A DNA stretch of 5,505 bases from Oscillospiraceae bacterium (GCA_017936985.1 JAGBEM010000183.1:1-5505); one strand, 5' to 3'. Shown: positions 1-4,919, counted from the stretch's first letter. The notes: generated from the letters alone by a model not told the origin. Made by a program: numbers and translations.

Positions 1-17
1 GGGACAGCAACCGTCCC
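1..17. repeat. Short GGGAC/GTCCC hairpin at the window edge
   Basis: GGGAC at 1-5 is the exact reverse complement of GTCCC at 13-17, with a 7-base loop and a short TTT after it. A second tiny inverted repeat, TCCAA-A-TTGGA, follows at 22-32. The hairpin could be the tail of a terminator or of a dispersed repeat that begins outside the window. The left context is missing, so its role cannot be decided. Confidence 0.35.
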
Positions 18-57
18 TTTCTCCAAATTGGATAGTTCGGATTTATCATCGGTCGGG

Positions 58-244
58 GGACCATAAAAGCCGAAAGAGCATTTGCTCTCTCGGCTTTTAT
101 CTTTTGAATTCGAGACTCGAACAATCAAATGCAACGCGGATGAGCGTTGCCGGCGAGGGCTAGACCGAGCCGAACCTCTATCTGCGCCACCCGGCGCAGA
201 TGCAAACGAGTCTCGCCACTCGGACCATAAAAGCCGAAAGCGCA
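58..244. repeat. Structured repeat element with direct repeats and nested inverted repeats, tRNA-like ends
   Basis: A 19-base sequence, GGACCATAAAAGCCGAAAG, occurs at 58-76 and again exactly at 222-240. The segment 83-100 can pair locally with 63-80 (one internal mismatch) or distantly with 227-244 (16 of 18 positions). Inside the distant arms, CGAGACTCG (111-119) is the exact complement of CGAGTCTCG (207-215). That stem encloses three hairpins: 131-137/144-150 (7 bp, GCAACGC arms), a weaker one around 151-172, and 181-188/193-200 (8 bp, TCTGCGCC arms). The closed multi-branch fold recalls a cloverleaf. The stretch running into GGACCA (207-226) resembles the T-arm and 3' end of a tRNA gene, but no complete tRNA with an anticodon arm can be assembled. 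The element ends 13 bases from the stop of the methyltransferase gene. It may be a dispersed noncoding repeat (MITE-like), a decayed tRNA locus, or a structured RNA. The pairing is seen directly; the function is not known. Confidence 0.6.
63..100. terminator. Strong hairpin, probable bidirectional Rho-independent terminator
   Basis: Positions 63-80 and 83-100 form an 18-bp stem with a single mismatch (A74 opposite C89) and a two-base loop. The outer stem is AAAAGCC/GGCTTTT, so either transcript ends the hairpin in a U-rich run. It could terminate the minus-strand operon that ends at 258, or a plus-strand transcript (perhaps a tRNA) arriving from the left. Its 3' arm is also complementary to 227-244, so this hairpin competes with the larger fold of the surrounding element. 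Confidence 0.6.
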
Positions 245-257
245 TCCATTATCTCCA

Positions 258-923
258 TTACCAAACATAGGGAATCATCCGATATTTGACCTTCTTTTGA
301 TATGCCGCATAGCCTGGCAGTTCCCGGGTCAGCAAATCTTCCTCACCTTTTATGCGCGCAATGATGATCACCGGATAAAGCGCAAACACCAAAGCAGCAT
401 ACCAGGAACCCAGGACGAAAGGTATCATCAAAAACAAGATAACCGTTGCCATGTACATAGGATGCCGGACAACACCGTAAAGACCGGTATCCACAACCGT
501 TTGCCCTTCCTCCACCTTAACAGTACGGCTCAAATATGCGTTTTCACGCATAACCTCAGCATATAGCGCATACGCAATCAAAAACAGCGCCGACGCTGCA
601 ACAGTTACCGGCAGCGGCATCTGCGACCAGGAGAACCGGAAGTCCAATCCCGCCACCACGAATCCGACAAGGAACATCAGCCCGGAAAAGGCGACCACAC
701 CTTTCTGCGTCCCCTGCTTTTCCTTAGCATCCAACCGTTTTGCCAGCAATCCCGGAGCTTTGAACAGCATCACAAATCCGGCTATCAGCATAGGTACGAA
801 CAGCAATCCAATCAACAGCCAGCCGTTTGGATAGCGCAGTGTGCCTGCTGGCAAGAAGATCAGCAAACCCACCAAGAGTAAACCACAGATGAATTTGCTC
901 AGTGCATGGATCAGAAGTTTCAT
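258..923 (-). CDS. ICMT/phospholipid methyltransferase-like membrane protein
   Basis: A 221-residue integral membrane protein of the isoprenylcysteine carboxyl methyltransferase/phospholipid methyltransferase superfamily, whose members transfer a methyl group from S-adenosylmethionine at the membrane. Hydrophobic segments lie at about residues 8-27, 34-54, 76-94, 105-124 and 159-184. The family signature is in the C-terminal third: LYGVVRHPMYMA at 148-159 (the RHP-x-Y cofactor-binding region), then R190 followed by GEE (193-195), a GYAAY motif at 204-208, and a terminal YRMIPYVW. The reading frame stays open well upstream, but that part overlaps the preceding gene. ATG at 921-923 is preferred because GGAGG (933-937) lies 9 bases before it and the hydrophobic N-terminus begins there. 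It is the last gene of the rhodanese operon, 4 bases after the upstream stop. The substrate is unknown; bacterial homologues rarely act on prenylated proteins, so a small molecule or lipid is more likely. Confidence 0.87.
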   Translation of the reverse strand: MKLLIHALSKFICGLLLVGLLIFLPAGTLRYPNGWLLIGLLFVPMLIAGFVMLFKAPGLLAKRLDAKEKQGTQKGVVAFSGLMFLVGFVVAGLDFRFSWSQMPLPVTVAASALFLIAYALYAEVMRENAYLSRTVKVEEGQTVVDTGLYGVVRHPMYMATVILFLMIPFVLGSWYAALVFALYPVIIIARIKGEEDLLTRELPGYAAYQKKVKYRMIPYVW

Positions 924-927
924 TCTC

Positions 928-1239
928 TTAATCCTCCAGATAGCGTACGGTCTTGCCGGTATTTTGTGCATACTCGATCTCTGATCTTGTGCTGGAGCCA
1001 ATATAGCCGCCCACATTGATGACGAAAATCTCATCCGCCATATCGATCTTTCGCTTATGCATATCGTCCAACATTTCCTTGGTGCCCTCGGTCCATACTT
1101 CGCTGTCACCGGAGTGTCCGAACAAGCCAACGCTGATCACAATATTCCCTTCCAGCGTCAGTTTTTTCTGTGCCTGCATAAACGCGTCTTTAAACCGAGT
1201 GCTGCCGCACAGGGTGATCACTTTGTAATTGGCTACCAT
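928..1239 (-). CDS. Small nucleoside 2-deoxyribosyltransferase-like protein
   Basis: A 103-residue soluble protein with a compact Rossmann-like pattern. A hydrophobic strand leads into CGSTRF (11-16), a second strand with NIVISVG at 32-38, a helix with KRKIDMADEIFVIN (62-75), and GGYIGSSTRSEIEYA (77-91). The 'D-MADEIFVIN' strand followed by 'STRSEIEYA' matches the layout of the nucleoside 2-deoxyribosyltransferase-like superfamily, where a Glu at this position (here E87) is the nucleophile in true enzymes. The protein is shorter than characterised transferases (about 150 residues), so the activity is uncertain; nucleotide binding or hydrolysis is also possible. Its ATG directly abuts the rhodanese stop (TAAATG), and GAGGTGG (1245-1251) inside the rhodanese end gives 5-base spacing, so translation is probably coupled. 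The family call is recognition by motif; the substrate is not shown. Confidence 0.82.
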   Translation of the reverse strand: MVANYKVITLCGSTRFKDAFMQAQKKLTLEGNIVISVGLFGHSGDSEVWTEGTKEMLDDMHKRKIDMADEIFVINVGGYIGSSTRSEIEYAQNTGKTVRYLED

Positions 1240-1539
1240 TTATTCCACCTCATAAGGCCAATCCAGAACGCCACCAAATTCCTTGATATTGGTATAGCCC
1301 ATCTCCACCAGTTTTTCCGCCGCCATCTTGCTGCGGCGTCCGCTGCGGCAGTAAACAAGGATCAGTTGATCCTTACGGGGCAAGTTGGCCTCTGCCATAT
1401 CTTCGATCTGGGTATGGGGAATCACGATGGCACCGGGGATGTGTCCCTGGTCATACTCTTCCTGGGCCCGTACATCCAGAATGATGAAACCCTTCTGTGT
1501 GTCCATGATCTTCTTGGCTTCTTCTGCAGTAATATTCAT
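1240..1539 (-). CDS. Single-domain rhodanese (sulfurtransferase)
   Basis: A 99-residue protein made of one complete rhodanese-like domain, about the usual size for stand-alone cytoplasmic members. LDVRAQEEYDQGHIPGA (21-37) is the classic CH2A-type entry motif. The active-site loop is CRSGRRS (64-70), with C64 the residue that would carry the persulfide. FGGVLDW (88-94) is the usual domain end. These proteins move sulfane sulfur to cyanide, thiols or sulfur-relay partners; the natural acceptor here is unknown. There is no signal peptide. The start is well supported: AGGAGG (1548-1553) lies 8 bases before the ATG. It is the first gene of a tight three-gene operon with the deoxyribosyltransferase-like and membrane methyltransferase genes, and a candidate promoter lies about 100 bases upstream. 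Confidence 0.93.
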   Translation of the reverse strand: MNITAEEAKKIMDTQKGFIILDVRAQEEYDQGHIPGAIVIPHTQIEDMAEANLPRKDQLILVYCRSGRRSKMAAEKLVEMGYTNIKEFGGVLDWPYEVE

Positions 1540-1632
1540 ATCGGTTGCCTCCTGATTGTTTTCTTATTTTGTCTGCAGGCAGATATTAACAGCACCGTTG
1601 GTAGCAATATTCAGAATGTAACTACCGTTTTT

Positions 1633-1660
1633 ATTCTATCACACCCAGCAAAGTATGCAA
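1633..1660 (-). promoter_or_regulatory. Candidate promoter of the rhodanese operon
   Basis: On the minus strand TTGCAT (1655-1660) and TAGAAT (1633-1638) are separated by 16 bases, and TGA directly precedes the -10, giving an extended -10 TGATAGAAT. This would leave a leader of roughly 90 bases before the rhodanese ATG. The -35 is a weak match, so the call rests mainly on the extended -10 and on position. Confidence 0.4.
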
Positions 1661-1670
1661 AGGCATTTCT

Positions 1671-1696
1671 ATTCTTAAAGAATCAATTTTAAAGAA
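1671..1696. promoter_or_regulatory. Palindrome and direct repeat upstream of the rhodanese promoter
   Basis: ATTCTT-A-AAGAAT (1671-1683) is a perfect 13-base palindrome. In addition TTAAAGAA occurs at 1675-1682 and again at 1689-1696, a 14-base step. Both lie just upstream of the candidate -35 at 1655-1660, where an activator or repressor could bind. The DNA is AT-rich, so chance is a real alternative. Confidence 0.3.
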
Positions 1697-1711
1697 GACC
1701 CACTGCTTCTC

Positions 1712-1761
1712 AAGTGACCCCTAAAAGTTAGACATATATTTCTAACTTTTTAGGGTCACTT
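1712..1761. repeat. 50-bp near-perfect palindrome resembling fused insertion-sequence ends
   Basis: Left arm 1712-1732 and right arm 1741-1761 pair at 19 of 21 positions (9 bp, a two-base internal mismatch, then 10 bp) around an 8-base AT-rich loop. Each arm reads from the outside as AAGTGACCC followed by an AAAAGTTAGA core. That pattern recalls terminal inverted repeats of some IS3-family elements (recalled from general knowledge, not checked). No transposase lies between the arms. It sits 19 bases beyond the stop of the DUF3786 gene and could end that transcript, but there is no T-run after the stem on either strand, so it is not a textbook terminator. Confidence 0.55.
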
Positions 1762-1780
1762 CAGATTGCAATTCCGGGTT

Positions 1781-2398
1781 TTACGGCATATTCTCTTTGA
1801 TGCGCTGCATCAGCAGTGCCGTAGCAAACCAGGTGGTTTCGTACCGCAGGTAGCGGTTTGTATTTTCATCCCACAAACACCGAAGCCGGGGCGGAAATTC
1901 ATCATCCCCTTGCCACAGCTGCACCAACACACGAAGACCGTCAATGAGTTCAATAGCGTAACCGACGAATGAACCGGGGATTCTTTCCCCGTCCAATGCC
2001 TCACAGGCCGCCGCAAAGGCTTCCGGCTGCCTTTCAAACAGCTTTGCATGGTGGACACTCACATCTTCCTGCAAATTGCCATGAAAATAGTGTCCATGGG
2101 TAACAACATTGATCCACCGGTGGGTGATATACCGGTCCGGGCGGCTGTCGCAGAGCCAGTCCAGAACGGTCATGACCTCGTTAAAGGTGTTCCCATCTAC
2201 CCAAGCATTCTGGTGAAAACGCTCCATGTCTCCGGTCCTGCGATGGATGCGATAGTTCTGAGACAGCAGTTTGGTGTAAAGATAATTCTCATCAAACTGC
2301 AACCCACACCGCTGTATCAGTTCCTGCTGATCATAGGTCAAAAAGCGTTTCTTTGCCTGCTGCATCTGGATGTGGTAATTATCCACGCGCTGTGTCAT
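1781..2398 (-). CDS. DUF3786 domain protein
   Basis: A 205-residue soluble protein of unknown function. It matches the DUF3786 family best in its C-terminal part: LWQGDDEFPPRLRCLWD (161-177) corresponds to the family's conserved 'W-x-G-D-x-EFPP ... D' block, followed by a YLRYETTW stretch (183-190) and a final helix. The central region (about 75-120) is rich in aromatic residues and His (HGHYFHG at 101-107), but no catalytic motif is recognised. No signal peptide or membrane segment is visible. The start is supported by AAGGAG (2406-2411), 7 bases before the ATG. The ATG overlaps the stop of the upstream TIGR04076 gene as ATGA, which points to coupled translation and perhaps a shared job. Homologues occur mainly in anaerobic Bacillota. 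The family call is made from motif memory; no biochemical role is assigned. Confidence 0.82.
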   Translation of the reverse strand: MTQRVDNYHIQMQQAKKRFLTYDQQELIQRCGLQFDENYLYTKLLSQNYRIHRRTGDMERFHQNAWVDGNTFNEVMTVLDWLCDSRPDRYITHRWINVVTHGHYFHGNLQEDVSVHHAKLFERQPEAFAAACEALDGERIPGSFVGYAIELIDGLRVLVQLWQGDDEFPPRLRCLWDENTNRYLRYETTWFATALLMQRIKENMP

Positions 2399-2715
2399 TG
2401 CTGATCTCCTTCCGCATTGACCACTTCCAGATAAAAGCTGACAGGCCGGAAGCCGTCATTACAGCTGATCATTGCCGAGTAAGGGTTCTTCATCCAACCA
2501 TCATAGAAATTGCCGCTGCCCTCTGCCAAGTCTTTGACAAAGGCCGCCATGCTCTCCCATGCGCTGTCGCAGAAGCCTTCCGGCTTCTGTCCGGCATCAG
2601 AAAACCAGATCTGGCCTTCCCGAATGTCACAGGCATGCTCAATGGGGTTTTCATACTGCTCCATCAGATCTTGGTAGACAGTTTTGCGCATTGCTGTAAT
2701 TTTAACCATTTTCAT
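2395..2715 (-). CDS. TIGR04076 family protein
   Basis: A 106-residue small protein resembling the TIGR04076 family of unknown function. The visible signature is a short N-terminal strand (KMVKITAMRKTV), then HACDIREGQ (27-35), KPEGFCDSAW (44-53), a NFYDGWMKNP block (69-78), and ISCNDGFRPVSFYLE (83-97). Three cysteines (C29, C49, C85) lie in conserved-looking blocks and could bind metal or form a redox site; this is inference. ATG at 2713-2715 was chosen over a GTG nine bases upstream, because GAGGTG (2722-2727) contains that GTG and stands 6 bases before this ATG, ideal for a ribosome binding site. It is the first gene of a two-gene operon with the DUF3786 gene (4-base overlap) and has its own good promoter upstream. 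Confidence 0.83.
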   Translation of the reverse strand: MKMVKITAMRKTVYQDLMEQYENPIEHACDIREGQIWFSDAGQKPEGFCDSAWESMAAFVKDLAEGSGNFYDGWMKNPYSAMISCNDGFRPVSFYLEVVNAEGDQQ

Positions 2716-2735
2716 ACGTATCACCTCTTGCTAAC

Positions 2736-2763
2736 ATTATATCGGATATGTCTTGATTTTCAA
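2736..2763 (-). promoter_or_regulatory. Promoter of the TIGR04076-DUF3786 operon
   Basis: Reading the minus strand, TTGAAA (2758-2763) is followed after 16 bases by a perfect TATAAT (2736-2741). The start of transcription would fall only a few bases before the GAGGTG ribosome binding site, giving a very short leader. It overlaps the oppositely directed promoter of the Nudix gene. Confidence 0.68.
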
Positions 2764-2781
2764 GAGTGCTCAAGCTAAAAT
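2753..2781 (+). promoter_or_regulatory. Promoter of the pyrophosphatase-Nudix gene
   Basis: TTGATT (2753-2758) and TAAAAT (2776-2781) are spaced by exactly 17 bases. The AAGGAGG ribosome binding site (2791-2797) follows, 7 bases before the ATG at 2805. The -35 lies within the palindrome CTTGA-TTT-TCAAG (2752-2764), which also contains the -35 of the divergent promoter. Confidence 0.68.
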
Positions 2782-2804
2782 AGTCACACGAAGGAGGGAT
2801 CCAA

Positions 2805-3533
2805 ATGGACGCACGGGAGCAGATTGTACACGAACTATTGGGAAAGCGCGTACATGTAGAAGTAGACCGGCCGATTGGGCATCGGCATGGAGAAATGGTG
2901 TATCCCATCAACTACGGTTACATCCCAGGCGTCATTGCCGGGGACGGAGAGGAACAGGATGCGTATATCCTGGGAGTAACGGAGCCGGTTTCTTCCTTTG
3001 ACGGCCAGGTAGTCGCTGCCATTCGTCGCAGAAATGACTGCGAGGATAAGCTGGTAGTAGCTCCGGATGGGATGGTCTTCCATCAAGGTCAGATCGCCGA
3101 AGCTGTTAATTTTCAAGAACAGTACTTTATCAGCACCATCGATTCTTTGTTTCGCAAATCCTGCGGCGTACTTCCCTACCGGATCGTCAGCGGAGAACGG
3201 GAATACCTGATCGTATTTGAGCAATACTCCCAGTGCTGGAGCTTGCCCAAGGGCCACATGGAAGCCGGAGAAACGGAAATTCAGACCGCCCTGCGGGAAC
3301 TTTGGGAAGAAACCGGGCTAACTGCCCAGCTGGATGTCAGCAGTTCTGCCACCATTGAATATCCCATCTCTCCGATTTCCCGGAAGCAGGTCGTTTTCTT
3401 CCTGGGGCAGGTCAACGGCACACCGCGCACCCAGGAGGGTGAAATAGAAAGCTTCAAATGGGTCAAAGCGGAAGAACTGAAGAATTACTTGTTTGCTGAC
3501 ACAGTCGCAGCCTGCACACCGCTGCTGAGGTAA
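2805..3533 (+). CDS. Pyrophosphatase-like/Nudix hydrolase fusion protein
   Basis: A 242-residue two-domain protein. Residues 1 to about 115 resemble family I inorganic pyrophosphatase: VEVDRPIG (18-25), MVYPINYGYIPG (31-42), then DGEEQDAY (47-54), matching the metal-binding Asp cluster, and NDCEDK (77-82) in place of the later acidic cluster. The classic signature is degenerate: Glu replaces the middle Asp, and Q51 stands where a hydrophobic residue is usual. Residues from about 120 to 242 form a Nudix domain with an exact Nudix box, G150 to L172 (G-x5-E-x7-RELWEETGL), so hydrolysis of a nucleoside-diphosphate-linked substrate with Mg2+ is likely. Stand-alone versions of the N-terminal domain occur in clostridia. 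A fused pair could release and then split pyrophosphate, or the N-domain may have another substrate; this is inference. The protein is cytoplasmic, with a strong ribosome binding site and its own promoter. The FlaR-like gene follows after 4 bases. Confidence 0.9.
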   Translation: MDAREQIVHELLGKRVHVEVDRPIGHRHGEMVYPINYGYIPGVIAGDGEEQDAYILGVTEPVSSFDGQVVAAIRRRNDCEDKLVVAPDGMVFHQGQIAEAVNFQEQYFISTIDSLFRKSCGVLPYRIVSGEREYLIVFEQYSQCWSLPKGHMEAGETEIQTALRELWEETGLTAQLDVSSSATIEYPISPISRKQVVFFLGQVNGTPRTQEGEIESFKWVKAEELKNYLFADTVAACTPLLR

Positions 3534-3537
3534 CGCT

Positions 3538-4053
3538 ATGGAACGTGTTTTGATCATCGGCAATGCTGGTTCCGGAAAGACCACTTTTTCCAGGCAGCTG
3601 GCTGCCAAATACGCTCTTCCCTTGGTACATCTGGACAAAATCTACTGGTGCGGAAACTGGGAGCATCTGAGCAGGGACGCCTTTGACAAGCGTTTGCAAG
3701 AGGAACTGGAAAAGCCCCGTTGGATCATAGACGGTAATTTTAACCGTACGCTCCCCCACCGCCTGCAATACTGTGACACCGTCTTTTATTTTGATTTTCC
3801 GGCAGTAACCTGTTTGGCAGGCATTACAAAGCGCATCCTGACCAATTACGGCAAGACCCGCGCTGACATGGGGGGTAGCTGCACAGAATACTTTGACAAA
3901 CAAAAAATCACGCTTTACCGCAATGTGCTGACCTTTAACAAACAGCATCGCAAGGATTACTGCGATCTGCTTTCCACCGCAGAAAATAAACGGATCATTA
4001 TTTTTAAAAACCGCCGACAAGTCCATAGATTTCTCAAACACATAGACAAGTGA
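3538..4053 (+). CDS. FlaR-like P-loop ATPase/kinase (adenylate kinase-like fold)
   Basis: A 171-residue P-loop NTPase of the group usually labelled 'DNA topology modulation protein FlaR' or AAA family ATPase, close in fold to adenylate and shikimate kinases. Walker A is GNAGSGKTT (8-16). The family pattern continues with HLDKIYW (31-37), WIIDGNF (62-68), a hydrophobic strand YFDFP (84-88) corresponding to Walker B, a basic helix around KRILTNYGKTRADM (98-111) in the lid position, and a final strand-helix, RIIIFKNRRQVHRFL (152-166). The length is typical. The name FlaR comes from old genetic work and does not establish a role in supercoiling; phosphoryl transfer to a small molecule is more plausible from the fold. 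The start lies 4 bases after the Nudix stop, with a modest GAGGT (3527-3531) as ribosome binding site, so it is probably translated by coupling in a two-gene operon closed by the terminator at 4089. Confidence 0.86.
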   Translation: MERVLIIGNAGSGKTTFSRQLAAKYALPLVHLDKIYWCGNWEHLSRDAFDKRLQEELEKPRWIIDGNFNRTLPHRLQYCDTVFYFDFPAVTCLAGITKRILTNYGKTRADMGGSCTEYFDKQKITLYRNVLTFNKQHRKDYCDLLSTAENKRIIIFKNRRQVHRFLKHIDK

Positions 4054-4088
4054 ACCTTTATCAGCTCCAAAAACCATCCTGTTTGCAT

Positions 4089-4118
4089 AAAAAATTCCCG
4101 GCTGATGCCGGGATTTTT
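4089..4118. terminator. Bidirectional Rho-independent terminator between convergent genes
   Basis: TCCCGGC (4096-4102) and GCCGGGA (4107-4113) form a GC-rich stem with a TGAT loop, flanked by A-run 4089-4094 and T-run 4114-4118. Each strand therefore ends in a U-tract. It lies between the FlaR-like gene ending at 4053 and the metallopeptidase gene ending at 4122, so it can serve both. Confidence 0.9.
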
Positions 4119-4121
4119 CTA

Positions 4122-4673
4122 TTATCGTTTCTGTAAGCGACCGATCAAATTCTGTCCGTTATCTTTCAGCCACTTTTTGCTTGCCCGGTAGTTGGGCAAA
4201 ACACGCTCCACCTCTAACCAAAACCTTTGAGAATGATTCATTTCTTTTCGGTGGCACAGTTCGTGGATCACCACATAATCCACCACTTCAGGTGGTGCAA
4301 GCATTAAAAGGCAATTGAAATTTAGATTGCCCTTACCGCTGCAGCTGCCCCAACGACTATGCTGCGCCCGGATGCTCACCCGCCCATAGTCCACGCCCAC
4401 CAAAGATGCAAAGTACGCCACTTTTTCCGGGATCACTGCTTTCGCTTTCTTTACCAATTCCCTCATTTGGGCTTCTGTAAGCTGATCAACCACCGGCAGT
4501 CTTGCCAGCTGTTTTTCGATCCAGGACGCTTTATTTTGCACAAAGCCTTCGATCGCTGCTGTGGGCATACGCACTGGAGCACGGACCACCACTTCCCCAT
4601 CCGGCATGATCTGGATGGCAATGGTCTTACGATCGCTGCGGATCACACGGTATGTTGCTTCCTCACACCGCAT
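4122..4673 (-). CDS. YgjP-like (DUF45, M48/SprT-type) metallopeptidase
   Basis: A 183-residue soluble protein with the YgjP-like metallopeptidase domain filling nearly its whole length. The zinc motif is HELCH (137-141), with NHSQRFW (146-152) providing the likely third ligand H147 and the family's conserved FW. SRWGSCS (106-112) is the other hallmark block, and the N-terminal strands around VIRSDRKTIAIQI (10-22) are typical. With H137, E138 and H141 all present, it is probably an active zinc protease, although physiological substrates of this family are not well known. Start choice: ATG at 4671-4673 is preferred, but a GTG at 4677-4679 in the same frame is possible; neither has a strong ribosome binding site (only weak AAGTGA nearby). 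The gene overlaps the end of the zinc-ribbon gene by 11 bases, so translation probably depends on coupling. It ends 4 bases from the terminator shared with the convergent operon. Confidence 0.88.
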   Translation of the reverse strand: MRCEEATYRVIRSDRKTIAIQIMPDGEVVVRAPVRMPTAAIEGFVQNKASWIEKQLARLPVVDQLTEAQMRELVKKAKAVIPEKVAYFASLVGVDYGRVSIRAQHSRWGSCSGKGNLNFNCLLMLAPPEVVDYVVIHELCHRKEMNHSQRFWLEVERVLPNYRASKKWLKDNGQNLIGRLQKR

Positions 4674-4863
4674 AATCACTTACATAGCTGCCTGCCGGCA
4701 GCAATTGTCCGCAAACACAGCTTTCATCGCTAACCAGTGTGCCGGTCTGGCCCGGAGCACCACCCATTTTTACAAACACCTCCACATATTCACCGCATTT
4801 TGGGCATTTCACTTCCACCAGCCGCGGTGTTCCTTTTCCTTCCTGACAGCCTTTGATCAGCAT
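4663..4863 (-). CDS. Small zinc-ribbon protein
   Basis: A 66-residue protein with two paired-cysteine knuckles: CPKCG (20-24) and CVCG (49-52), separated by a beta-rich stretch holding KMGGAPGQTGTLVSD. The first pair has ordinary CxxC spacing, and the second is the tighter CxC (C49, C51). A zinc-ribbon fold is likely. Such a small protein could act as an adaptor or nucleic-acid/protein binder, but no specific family is recognised. The frame is open further upstream, but ATG at 4861-4863 has an excellent AAGGAGG (4870-4876) 6 bases before it, and the longer form would begin inside the upstream terminator. It overlaps the metallopeptidase gene by 11 bases and probably forms an operon with it. 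Confidence 0.8.
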   Translation of the reverse strand: MLIKGCQEGKGTPRLVEVKCPKCGEYVEVFVKMGGAPGQTGTLVSDESCVCGQLLPAGSYVSDYAV

Positions 4864-4890
4864 AGTATTCCTCCTTGATTCCGTCCCTGC

Positions 4891-4919
4891 TATAAAAAGA
4901 CAGCGTTGGTGTTTTTCAA
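4891..4919 (-). promoter_or_regulatory. Possible promoter of the zinc-ribbon/metallopeptidase operon
   Basis: Within the terminator hairpin the minus strand reads TTGAAA (4914-4919, in the loop and upper stem), then 17 bases, then TTTATA (4891-4896, in the U-tract). It would place a transcript start just before the AAGGAGG of the zinc-ribbon gene. There is otherwise little room for a promoter between the terminator and the gene. The -10 is a moderate match, so this remains tentative. Confidence 0.35.

Noticed and set aside
111..226. Complete tRNA gene
   Set aside because: The T-arm-like CGAGTCTCG and the GGACCA end are present, but no acceptor 5' strand, D-arm or anticodon arm with a 7-base loop can be assembled around them.
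82..270. 62-residue plus-strand reading frame starting with TTG
   Set aside because: It runs through the structured repeat and into the opposite-strand methyltransferase gene. It has no ribosome binding site, and its composition (Arg, Ser, Pro, Cys) reflects translation of hairpin arms.
924..1130. N-terminal extension of the methyltransferase frame (69 extra residues)
   Set aside because: It lies almost wholly inside the deoxyribosyltransferase-like gene in another frame. A good GGAGG at 933-937 supports the start at 923.
1057..1692. Long plus-strand reading frame of 211 codons
   Set aside because: It is antisense to the rhodanese and deoxyribosyltransferase-like genes, which have clear family motifs and ribosome binding sites. 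Its translation shows no recognisable domain.
3463..4077. Minus-strand reading frame of 204 codons
   Set aside because: It is antisense to the FlaR-like gene, whose Walker A motif and coupling to the Nudix gene are clear.
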